64,000 nucleotides of DNA, from positions 1,984,001 through 2,048,000 of the forward strand of contig NZ_LT607755.1 of NCBI RefSeq assembly GCF_900090275.1. Reading direction: 5' to 3'. A model generated the notes under the pieces. The model was not told the origin of the DNA. It was given only the letters and a program-made list of their open reading frames with translations, and made no database searches. This document shows, in pieces, positions 18,501-24,587 of this stretch (position 1 is its first letter; each line of letters opens with the position of its first letter). The position numbers and the translations under genes are program-made. Source of the DNA: Micromonospora zamorensis (lineage in GTDB: Bacteria; Actinomycetota; Actinomycetes; Mycobacteriales; Micromonosporaceae).

Positions 18501-18781
18501 TCGGCGAGGCTGGGCGGCCACCGGCGTACCAGACGCTGTTCGCCTACCAGAACAATGCCTTACCCGAGCTGGAGCTTCCGGACGCCCGCGTCACCTTCGT
18601 CCGGCAGCCGTATCTCGACCTGCCCTTGGACTTGCACGCCGAGCTGTGGCCCGACGGCGAGGGCCTGCGGCTGGAGGTCACGTACAACCCCGCGGTGGTC
18701 ACCGAGAAAACCGCGGCCGACCTCGCCAAGCACTTTTCCGAGTACGTGTACAGCCAGGCGACGGGAGCAGTCCGGCCATGA
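15533..18781 (+). CDS. NRPS A-T-C protein
   Basis: The 1082-residue protein has an adenylation domain (about 20-510: FFTSGTTGRPKG, NGYGPVE, YRTGD, QGKLDERALL), a carrier domain with S560 (GLTSLDA), and then a C-terminal condensation domain (about 620-1075) with the active-site motif HHVAFDG near residue 750. The order A-T-C is reversed from the usual C-A-T. The specificity positions read D-A-L-C-M-G-G-V-F-K by eye, close to some codes for small hydrophobic residues such as valine. GTG 15533 follows GAGGGG. Its stop overlaps the P450 start (ATGA). The C domain probably joins this residue to the ketide-aminoacyl partner. Confidence 0.9.
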   Translation: MHADPRWSVGSPNTAPAEGLHQTVARQARCRPGAAAVVEGPRTITYAQLDAAADAWAAGLVAAGVRPGDRVPILLPRSADLVVALLAVLKTGAAYCLLPPDWPAPRLDAVLTDLRPPLVVTGTEPAGDLAAPAWPISAAPVSAGPGFRSVAVAAADPCCVFFTSGTTGRPKGVVSPHGATARLLQPGGFARFDHRTVIPLAAATPWDAFSLELWSALLNGGTSVIVADPYLSASALRHGVARHGANTAWCTASLFNLIMDEAPDAFEGLDQVMIGGERLSVPHVRRFLALYPDTVLLNGYGPVECTVFATTHRIGADDCERPGGIPLGRPVPGTEVYVLDGQRPCAVGETGEICLAGDGLAIEYLGDPALTAVKFTRIRVGDRDVRVYRTGDLGTWDEDGLLHLSGRADRQLKIRGNRVEPAEVERQIEELLSDVRHCRVVARATGRGDRELVAFCVPVRDGDPLPDATSRIRDALVAYHRPAAVVSVGAFPLTAQGKLDERALLALLTPPAVNSDPVAGCDPATLGDPVLRDVAECSAAVLGVGTIPLDTPFPEMGLTSLDAGRVCARLSARTGIPVPVSWLYEYPTVTGLARRLSDATAVPGAGREAALSVPDDDAAPLTAVQVMQLTRELLNPADRTGHCLLSWVVEGELDRSALSVAIAAVHLRHESLRAAYLLDPEPAAYPDDVPAPALTVLPPQAGVDAALAAAREVLAAPLAPQDAQVWHTVLVPVDVPEPAAPTAVFGCAVHHVAFDGWSEAVLANDLSTAYRIALGGANPDRVAVALGPGPALADLVRAELARCRLAEPERRLAEVRAALAGVPPLRWSSDPSTLDGDGTGSDGRVAFAEFAAADGATAFDPSTGTTAPAAIVPIRSRRQPERVEVRLAADALAAVDAAAAAANVTRFVVLLALWAASVADVTGQRDVAFGVPVARRDDPALEGAIGCHITMVCLRLRDAACAGDTGAVRIVGRNVQQMLAAQSLAGFHLLGEAGRPPAYQTLFAYQNNALPELELPDARVTFVRQPYLDLPLDLHAELWPDGEGLRLEVTYNPAVVTEKTAADLAKHFSEYVYSQATGAVRP

Positions 18782-20022
18782 CCATCAGCACCATTCCGGC
18801 CACCACCACCGAGCCAGCGGAGACCGACGCGTCCGGCCGGGCCATTGCCGGCACGCCGCCGCTGTCCCAGCTCACCGACTCGGACCTGTACGCCACCGGC
18901 GATCCGCACCCACTGTGGGCGTGGATGCGCGCCGAAGCCCCGGTGCACTGGCAGCCCGCGACCGAGCTGCCCGGATTCTGGTCACTGACCAGGCATGCGG
19001 ACATCCGCGCGGTCTACCAGGACAGCGCCACGTTCAGCTCGGCGCAGGGCGTGCTGCTGCGGCCAGCCGCAGCCGGCCCCGATCCGGGCGGCAACCTCAC
19101 GCTCGCGCTCACCGACGCCCCCCGCCACAAGCAGTTGCGGACGCTGATGGCCGGTTGGTTCAACACCCGCGCGGTGCGGGCGTTGGAGGGCTACGTGCGC
19201 GCCAGTGTCCGAGGCGTCCTGGACCGCGCGGCAGAGCAGGACACCTGCGACTTCGCCACCGACGTGGCGGGACGGCTGTCCCTGATGACGATCGCGCACA
19301 TCCTCGGGGTGCCCGAAGACGACCACGACAAGCTGTACCGATGGACCGACGAGGCTTTCGCGGCCCACAGCTCGCTCGTCTCCCACCCCGACATCGTCGA
19401 CTACTTCATGGACCTGCTGTACCGCCGGATGGAGGAACCGACCGACGACCTGGTGAGCGCGCTGCTGCACGGCACCGTGGGCGGTGACCTGCTCACCGAG
19501 ATCGAGGTCGTGCTCAACTGCGAGAACCTCATCGGTGCCACCGAGAACGGCCGGCTGGCCCTCATTGGCGGGGCACAGGCGTTACTCGAACACCCGCAGC
19601 AGTGGAAACGCCTCGCTCAGGACCGTGCGCTGTTGCCCAGCGCGATCGAGGAGATCATGCGGTGGACATCGAGCGCCACCCACAGCGTGCGGACCGCCAC
19701 GCGCCCGTACGAACTGCGCGGGCAGCGCATCGCCCCCGGCGACAAGGTCGTGCTCTGGCTTCCCTCCGCCAACCGTGACGAGGACGTGTTCACCGACCCG
19801 TACGAGTTCGACATCACGCGTACGCCGAATCGGCACATCGCCCTCGCCGTCGGTGAGCACTTCTGCATCGGTGCCACGCTGGCCCGGGCACAGATGCGGG
19901 TGCTCTTCTCCGAACTGCTCGACGGGGCGTACGCGATCGAGTTGGACGGCCCGGTCCGCCGGGTCAGCTCGATCGCTGTCAACGGCACGGAGAGCCTGCC
20001 GGTCCGGCTGCGGGCACGGTAA
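18778..20022 (+). CDS. Cytochrome P450
   Basis: This 414-residue soluble bacterial P450 has the ExxR pair (EEIMRW), and the haem ligand C363 in VGEHFCIGATLAR. The usual FGxG before the cysteine is relaxed to LAVG. In the I helix the sequence is IGATENGR, where most P450s have (A/G)GxxTT: the conserved threonine is replaced by N257 while the acid is kept. It is translationally coupled to the A-T-C gene, which suggests it may work on carrier-bound intermediates. Hydroxylation, desaturation or a less usual oxidation are all possible. Confidence 0.92.
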   Translation: MTISTIPATTTEPAETDASGRAIAGTPPLSQLTDSDLYATGDPHPLWAWMRAEAPVHWQPATELPGFWSLTRHADIRAVYQDSATFSSAQGVLLRPAAAGPDPGGNLTLALTDAPRHKQLRTLMAGWFNTRAVRALEGYVRASVRGVLDRAAEQDTCDFATDVAGRLSLMTIAHILGVPEDDHDKLYRWTDEAFAAHSSLVSHPDIVDYFMDLLYRRMEEPTDDLVSALLHGTVGGDLLTEIEVVLNCENLIGATENGRLALIGGAQALLEHPQQWKRLAQDRALLPSAIEEIMRWTSSATHSVRTATRPYELRGQRIAPGDKVVLWLPSANRDEDVFTDPYEFDITRTPNRHIALAVGEHFCIGATLARAQMRVLFSELLDGAYAIELDGPVRRVSSIAVNGTESLPVRLRAR

Positions 20023-20135
20023 CCGGCGACCACCGCCGCGCCCGCCCGGCAATCAGGCCCTGATCGCTCGGCGTCCTGGAGCCGCGGTGGTCGTCGCGTA
20101 CGCCCGCACCATCACCGAATCCTCGGGAGGACACT

Positions 20136-20543
20136 GTGCCAACACCCCGCATCACCCACCTGGCCGAGCCCGCCGGTGTGCAGCCAAGCTCCGGCTACAC
20201 CCACGTCGTCGTCGCGCGGGGCCGGCTCGCCGCCATCGCCGGGCAGATGGCGTTCGACGCCGATGGGGAGCTGGTCGGCCCCGGCGATCCCGAGGCGCAG
20301 GCGCGGCAGGTCTTCACCAACATGGGCCGCTGTCTCGCCGCAGCCGGCGGCAGCTTCGACGACGTCGTCAAGCTCACCTGGTTCGTCACCGACGTCGCGT
20401 TCGTACCGACGGTGCTGGCGGTGCGCGACGAGTTCATCGACACCTCCCGGCCACCGGCCAGCACCGTCGTGCAGGTGGTCGCGCTCTACCGCCCGGACCT
20501 GCTGCTCGAAGTGGACGCTCTGGCACTGCTGGAGGAGGCGTGA
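20136..20543 (+). CDS. RidA/YjgF-family protein
   Basis: The 135-residue protein matches the RidA family in length and in blocks such as IAGQMAFDADGELVG, the region FDDVVKLTWFVTD, and RPPASTVVQV. The usual C-terminal IEVDALA block reads LEVDALA. RidA enzymes hydrolyse enamine/imine products of PLP enzymes. The start is GTG 20136 after GGGAGG. The 113-bp gap after the P450 gene holds a weak 9-bp stem (20028-20036 with 20084-20092). Its stop overlaps the next start (TGATG). With two PLP enzymes in the cluster it may process a reactive imine or guard against one. Confidence 0.85.
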   Translation: MPTPRITHLAEPAGVQPSSGYTHVVVARGRLAAIAGQMAFDADGELVGPGDPEAQARQVFTNMGRCLAAAGGSFDDVVKLTWFVTDVAFVPTVLAVRDEFIDTSRPPASTVVQVVALYRPDLLLEVDALALLEEA

Positions 20544-21526
20544 TGACCGGGACCGCGGCCGCCGCAGCCCCACCACCGTTCGACCCCGAGTTGGCCGGTC
20601 CGCTGTCGGAGATCCTGTCCGAGCTGCCGATGCCACTCACCGCCGACCTGATCGCCGACCGACGGCAACGCTCCCGGACCGGCCGTCTGACCGACGCGCA
20701 GATCCGCCGCGATGGGGCGTTCGAGATCGAGGAACGGAAGGTCCCCGGCCCGGCCGGTGCCCCTGACATCACTCTGCTGATCTGCCGACCGGTGGGCGTC
20801 ACCACGCCGGTTCCGGTGGTCTACCACACCCACGGCGGCGGCATGGTGGCCGGCAGCCACCGCAGCACCGAGCTGATCGGCGAGCTCGACCGAGCTCAGG
20901 CGCTCTCCCTCGCCGTGGTGTCGGTCGAATACCGGCTCGCGCCCGAGCACCCGGATCCGGCCCCGGTGGAGGACTGCTATGCCGGGCTGCTGTGGCTCGC
21001 CAGTCACGCCACCTCCCTCGGCCTTGATCCCGAGCGGATCGTCTTGAGCGGTAACAGTGCCGGTGGCGCCCTGGCTGCCGGCCTGGCCCTGCTCGCGCGG
21101 GACCGCGGTGGTCTCAGGCCCAAGGGGCAGCTGCTGCAGTTCCCGATGCTGGACGACCGGTGCGCCTCGGACTCCTGCCGTCAGCTCGGCCGGGTCGGCC
21201 TGTGGGACGGGCTGTCCAATGAAGCGGGCTGGACCGCGCTGCTCGGCGAGCGCCGAGGCCTGCCGGCAGTGTCCTGTTACGCCGCTCCGGCGCGGGCGAC
21301 GGACCTGTCCGGTCTGCCGCCAGCCTTCATTGAAGTGGGCTCGGTTGAGGCGCTGCGCGACGAGGGCATCGAGTACGCGAGCCGGATCTGGCGTGCCGGC
21401 GGGCAGGCCGAACTGCACGTCTGGTCGGGCGCGTTCCACAGTTTCGACGAGTGGGTACCTACCGCCACGGTGTCTCGAACCGCCCACCAGGCCCGCGTTG
21501 GCTGGCTGAAGCGGGTGCTCGGCTGA
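20543..21526 (+). CDS. HSL-type alpha/beta hydrolase (esterase)
   Basis: This 327-residue enzyme has the oxyanion motif HTHGGGMVAG and the nucleophile elbow LSGNSAGGALA of the hormone-sensitive-lipase/acetyl-esterase family. A late AFHSFDEW carries the catalytic histidine. The start overlaps the RidA stop, so it closes the rightward operon A-T-C, P450, RidA, esterase. A hairpin follows at 21553. It may hydrolyse an ester or amide protecting group, or help release the product, since the assembly line lacks a terminal thioesterase domain. Confidence 0.88.
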   Translation: MTGTAAAAAPPPFDPELAGPLSEILSELPMPLTADLIADRRQRSRTGRLTDAQIRRDGAFEIEERKVPGPAGAPDITLLICRPVGVTTPVPVVYHTHGGGMVAGSHRSTELIGELDRAQALSLAVVSVEYRLAPEHPDPAPVEDCYAGLLWLASHATSLGLDPERIVLSGNSAGGALAAGLALLARDRGGLRPKGQLLQFPMLDDRCASDSCRQLGRVGLWDGLSNEAGWTALLGERRGLPAVSCYAAPARATDLSGLPPAFIEVGSVEALRDEGIEYASRIWRAGGQAELHVWSGAFHSFDEWVPTATVSRTAHQARVGWLKRVLG

Positions 21527-21552
21527 CCGAGGCCGGCCAGCAGCCGCGGGGG

Positions 21553-21585
21553 AGCCGGGTCACCGCCGTGTGGGTGGTCCCGGCT
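21553..21585 (+). terminator. Hairpin after the rightward biosynthetic operon
   Basis: AGCCGGG (21553-21559) pairs with CCCGGCT (21579-21585), and the inner CACC can pair with GGTG. It starts 26 bases after the esterase stop and is likely a factor-independent terminator without a U-tract. Confidence 0.45.
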
Positions 21586-21753
21586 CGACGCATGGGTGGG
21601 GATCTACGCTGTCCGAGACAACGGACTTGGCATATGCGAGGCAACACGGGAGGTCTCCCGTGTCTGTGCTCTGGTCGATGAATGTGCGGCTACGTGCCGG
21701 TGGCATGGCCGTCCTGTCCCTATCTGTGCCGTATTTCCGCACCTTAACCGTAG

Positions 21754-21802
21754 TTGCCTAAACGGAGATTCACTCGTGCCAACCTCTGGCAAAACCTTGC
21801 CA
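21754..21802. promoter_or_regulatory. TTGCCA/TGGCAA array before the short signal-peptide gene
   Basis: TTGCCT at 21754, GTGCCA at 21776, TGGCAA at 21787 and TTGCCA at 21797 show steps of 22, 11 and 10 bp. The array lies in the 380-bp gap after the esterase, about 105 bp before the GTG at 21907. Its presence suggests that the downstream short gene belongs to the same regulon as the cluster. Confidence 0.5.
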
Positions 21803-21906
21803 AGCCATGGTGCTCCAGATAGGTTGGTCGTACCAGAGCGGACAACCCGACGCGGTACGACCGCCGGCTTTGCCCTCACCCGCATCCCTCAAATCTGGAG
21901 TTGACT

Positions 21907-22023
21907 GTGCGTAGGTGCGCCATGATCGCCGTTGCCGTCCTCGTCTCCGTGCTGTGCACGACCAGCCCCGCCTCGGCCTCCGACATCGACTGGCCGGTGG
22001 CCCCGACCTCCAGCGCGCGGTGA
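21907..22023 (+). CDS. Short secreted peptide precursor (possible signalling peptide)
   Basis: The 38-codon frame starts at GTG 21907 with TGGAG 6 bases upstream. It encodes a basic n-region (MRRCAM), a hydrophobic core (IAVAVLVSVL), and the cleavage site ASA before SDIDWPVAPTSSAR, a 14-residue mature peptide. Size and layout match pro-peptides of RRNPP quorum systems. The upstream TTGCCA array and two HTH-TPR regulators in the cluster support that role. The alternative is the 5' end of a decayed secreted-protein gene: other frames downstream show short protein-like stretches before the CGNR gene. No known peptide is recognised. Confidence 0.45.
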   Translation: MRRCAMIAVAVLVSVLCTTSPASASDIDWPVAPTSSAR

Positions 22024-22189
22024 CATCGCGGCTCGCCGAACCCGCGGGGAGCCAGCCGTCGCAGGCGGGTGGGTTCGGTCCGTACGGCTCCTGTCCGATC
22101 AGGCCAGCGCCATCGACCGGATCACGGCATAGGCCAGGGCTTCGCGGCCGGGTTCGCCTGCCGTCCGAGATGTCGGCGGTGACCAGCTG
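22024..22189 (+). other. Gap with possible gene remnant
   Basis: Between the peptide frame and the CGNR gene, two different plus frames give short protein-like pieces (DLQRAVTSRLA around 22000 and VRLLSDQASAIDRITA ending near 22130) with high third-position GC. This could be a decayed gene, but no intact frame or family match is visible. Confidence 0.2.
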
Positions 22190-22828
22190 ATGGCCTCCTT
22201 CGACGAACCGGACCTGGCCAACGGAGACGCGCTCCGATGGCGGACAGGATCCGACACCGGTGGGCATGAGGGGGCCAGCACGGTCCTCCCTCATGACGCG
22301 GCACGGGCACTGGTTGCCGCCGCGGCGCTGGTGAACACGACCGGAGGAGACGGCGTCCAGCCCGACGATGCCGCCCTCAGACGCATTGTCCAGATCCTGG
22401 CCTGGGATGAGGGGCCGGCCTGTGACAGGAACGATCTGCAGACGCTCCGCAGCCTCCGCCCCCGCCTCCGTGAACTCTGGCAGGCAACCGGAGACACCGC
22501 GGCGAGCGTGGTCAATCAACTGCTCCACGAGTTCAACGCGCTTCCACAGCTGGTCAAATGCGGCAAGTGGGGTTACCGCTTGGAGGTCGCGCCCGCGGAT
22601 GCGCCACTAGCGGCCCGCTTTGCCATCAGAACATCGATCGCCGTTGCCGACCTGCTTCGTCAGGGAGAGCTTCGCCGGCTACGCTCGTGCGCCCACCCCG
22701 AGTGCCACAACGTGATGGTGGACCTCTCCAAGAACAGGTCCAAGAGGTACTGCGACGGTCGTTGCGGAAATCGTGCGGCCGTCGCCGCGTACCGCGCCCG
22801 TATGTCGGCCAGCGCAACCAGCGGCTGA
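22190..22828 (+). CDS. CGNR zinc-finger protein
   Basis: The 212-residue protein ends with the signature CDGRCGNRAAVAAYRAR preceded by SCAHPECHNVMVD, which together hold the four zinc cysteines of the CGNR finger. The N-terminal part fits the helical ABATE-type ligand domain of this actinobacterial family (AARALVAAAALVNTT). ATG 22190 has a weak GGTGA upstream. The family is thought to be transcriptional regulators. Whether it serves the cluster on its left is unclear; no TTGCCA array lies directly before it. Confidence 0.85.
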   Translation: MASFDEPDLANGDALRWRTGSDTGGHEGASTVLPHDAARALVAAAALVNTTGGDGVQPDDAALRRIVQILAWDEGPACDRNDLQTLRSLRPRLRELWQATGDTAASVVNQLLHEFNALPQLVKCGKWGYRLEVAPADAPLAARFAIRTSIAVADLLRQGELRRLRSCAHPECHNVMVDLSKNRSKRYCDGRCGNRAAVAAYRARMSASATSG

Positions 22829-23133
22829 CAGCGCCGGGATGGTCGGCCCCCGGCGATCCGGGCCGGCGGGGGTGCCCTTGAGCGGGTCGCCGCTGGTCCT
22901 CGCGCTCAGCGCGTGCGGATGTACCCGTCGGTGTCGGACGTGGTGTGCACGGCACTGTCCGCTCTGGCAGCGACCGCCCGGACGTGATGTCGTGCAACTT
23001 CCCTAGCGGTGTCGGCGAGGGTAGCCGAGCGGCCCTGCCGGAGATCTATGGCCGCTGCGGCAGGTGGGGATCCGACGATCGTCAGCCCCCACCTTCATCG
23101 CCGCATTTGGACATTTGAGCGATGCTGCCGGCG
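22829..23133. other. Intergenic region, nothing recognised
   Basis: This 305-bp stretch lies between the CGNR gene and a convergent small gene. No frame with plausible codon use, no clear hairpin terminator and no repeat were seen. Confidence 0.4.
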
Positions 23134-23268
23134 TCAGCGCCCGGTGGACACGATGTTTGAAGAATTCCCGTTCTGCTCGTCGCGCTTCAGGCGCTTCGCA
23201 GTCTGCTTCTCCTTGATCGTCTTACCCTTCTTCTTGACGTTCGCCTTGCTCGTCGAGTCCTTGGACAT
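23134..23268 (-). CDS. Small basic lysine-rich protein
   Basis: The 44-residue product begins MSKDSTSK, continues VKKKGKTIKEKQTAKRLKRD, and is extremely rich in lysine. A strong AGGAGG lies 7 bases before the ATG at 23268. Similar short KEKxxAKRxKR proteins occur in actinomycetes without known function. Binding to nucleic acid or the ribosome would suit the charge; this is inference. A hairpin lies about 72 bases upstream of the start. Confidence 0.7.
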   Translation of the reverse strand: MSKDSTSKANVKKKGKTIKEKQTAKRLKRDEQNGNSSNIVSTGR

Positions 23269-23339
23269 GATCGAACCTCCTGGAGCAGGTCGGTGAACGT
23301 GCAGCGTGGTACTCGCCTGATCGCGGCGTGCAGGTGACG

Positions 23340-23368
23340 GAAGACTCGCGCGGCGGCGCGAAGTCTTC
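23340..23368 (-). promoter_or_regulatory. Inverted repeat upstream of the small basic protein
   Basis: GAAGACTCGCGC (23340-23351) pairs with GCGCGAAGTCTTC (23356-23368) with one extra A and a 4-base loop. It is 72 bases before the start codon at 23268, so it could be an operator or a leader hairpin. The rest of the 333-bp gap (23269-23601) shows nothing clear. Confidence 0.4.
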
Positions 23369-23601
23369 ACTGCACACTGACCCTACGCTGTTCCAGCTCT
23401 TACCAACGTTGGCATGCATCGCCGGTGACGGGCGATGGTTCGTGTCGCCTAACCGACACGAACCCCATCCCTACGGTAAGCGGGTCATGACGGGCATGCC
23501 GAAGTTCGGTTGTGCCGCGAACGCCGTGCTGGGCTGACGTTGCCGTTCTGCCGCGAGCGAATCCGCTTGTCTTGTTGCGGGGCGCTGTAGAGGATCGCTG
23601 G

Positions 23602-23958
23602 ATGGATCTCCATACTGCGGAACGGCAGCTTCAAGCCGCTCAGCGCGCCGCCGATGTCGAGTCCCTCGACGCGCTTCTGCACCCCCAGGTCGTGGGTGCT
23701 GGACCGGATGGCACGGTTTTTACCAAGGAAGATGACCTGGAGAGCTACCGCTCGGGGGCCCTGCGAATCACCAACCTGGTGGAGGAGTCGCTCGACGTCC
23801 AGGAAGACGGTGAGACCGGGGTGACCCGCACGGTCGCTGCGGTGGACGCCGTTCAGGGCGGTGCCGTTGTGTCCGCGCGGTTGCGCTACACCCGGCTGTG
23901 GGTGCGTGAGGACGGCAACTGGCGGGTGTTGGCCGCCACCTTCGTCCCAGTCCAGTGA
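23602..23958 (+). CDS. NTF2-like (DUF4440/SnoaL-type) protein
   Basis: This 118-residue protein has the layout of small NTF2-like domains: an N-terminal helix pair (AERQLQAAQRAADVESLDALL), HPQVVGAGPDG, then strands ending RLRYTRLWVREDGNWRVLAATFVPV. The closing block is typical of DUF4440 proteins. ATG 23602 has AGAGGA upstream. These domains are enzymes or ligand-binding proteins of many sorts; no substrate is suggested. It is followed by a shared terminator with the cold-shock gene. Confidence 0.75.
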   Translation: MDLHTAERQLQAAQRAADVESLDALLHPQVVGAGPDGTVFTKEDDLESYRSGALRITNLVEESLDVQEDGETGVTRTVAAVDAVQGGAVVSARLRYTRLWVREDGNWRVLAATFVPVQ

Positions 23959-23993
23959 GCGTTGAGATGCCGTGGTGAGCGCATGAAACGCCG

Positions 23994-24027
23994 AACGGCG
24001 GCCCGCTGAATCAGTCGGGCCGCCGTT
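23994..24027. terminator. Bidirectional hairpin terminator
   Basis: AACGGCGGCCCG (23994-24005) pairs perfectly with CGGGCCGCCGTT (24016-24027), and CTGA/TCAG inside can extend the stem. It sits between the convergent NTF2-like and cold-shock genes and can end both transcripts. Confidence 0.75.
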
Positions 24028-24040
24028 AGCAGAGTGTGGA

Positions 24041-24244
24041 TCAGAGCGGGCGGATGTTCTCCGCCTGCGGGCCCTTCTGGCCCTGGGTGATGTCGAACTC
24101 CACCTTCTGGTTCTCGTCGAGGCTACGGAAGCCGCTCGCCGAGATCGCGGAGAAGTGGGCGAAAACGTCGGCGCCGCCGTCGTCCGGGCTGATGAAGCCG
24201 AAGCCCTTGTCGGCGTTGAACCACTTCACGGTACCTGTAGTCAT
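24041..24244 (-). CDS. cspA: Cold-shock protein (CspA family)
   Basis: The 67-residue protein is a single cold-shock domain with both RNA-binding motifs, KGFGFI (RNP1) and VFAHF (RNP2), and the start [15 protein letters not shown]. It binds single-stranded RNA and DNA and acts as an RNA chaperone. GAGGAG lies 6 bases before the ATG at 24244. The upstream leader is long and holds a stable hairpin followed by a U-rich run on the same strand, suggesting control at the RNA level. Confidence 0.95.
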   Translation of the reverse strand: MTTGTVKWFNADKGFGFISPDDGGADVFAHFSAISASGFRSLDENQKVEFDITQGQKGPQAENIRPL

Positions 24245-24337
24245 GTCTGCTCCTCGCAGGCTGTTAGAGACCGCACTGTGCGGACCCTTACGCCGCTGCG
24301 TTGATCACCCGCGTCGAAACGACACGAAAACGAAAAA

Positions 24338-24370
24338 GCGCCTGGATGGGTTTGATACCCCATCAGGCGC
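24338..24370 (-). promoter_or_regulatory. Hairpin with U-rich tail in the cold-shock leader
   Basis: Read on the minus strand, GCGCCT pairs with AGGCGC and GATGGG pairs with CCCATC with a single bulged base, and TTTTTCGTTTTCG follows directly. The element lies 94 to 126 bases before the cold-shock start. It has the form of an intrinsic terminator inside a leader, so attenuation or a thermosensitive leader is possible. It could instead end a transcript arriving from further right. Confidence 0.5.
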
Positions 24371-24587
24371 TGAAAAACGTCTACGGAAATCAAAACTGCA
24401 ACTCGGTTACCGTAGCACATGATCAGCCGCCGCTCCGATGGAGGTGAGTGGACCTGGTCACCTGGCTGCTTCATCGATGCCGCCGGGGGCCACAACCGTG
24501 AAGCGAACGTCGACCAGGCCGTCGCCGTCGCGATCACCCCGGCGGCCGGCTCGCGCTCGCCTTGGCCGCCCCACAGGGGACTCGTCG

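Noticed and set aside
22626..22997. Minus-strand frame overlapping the CGNR gene
   Set aside because: The plus strand holds a complete CGNR zinc finger in the overlap, so this is a shadow.
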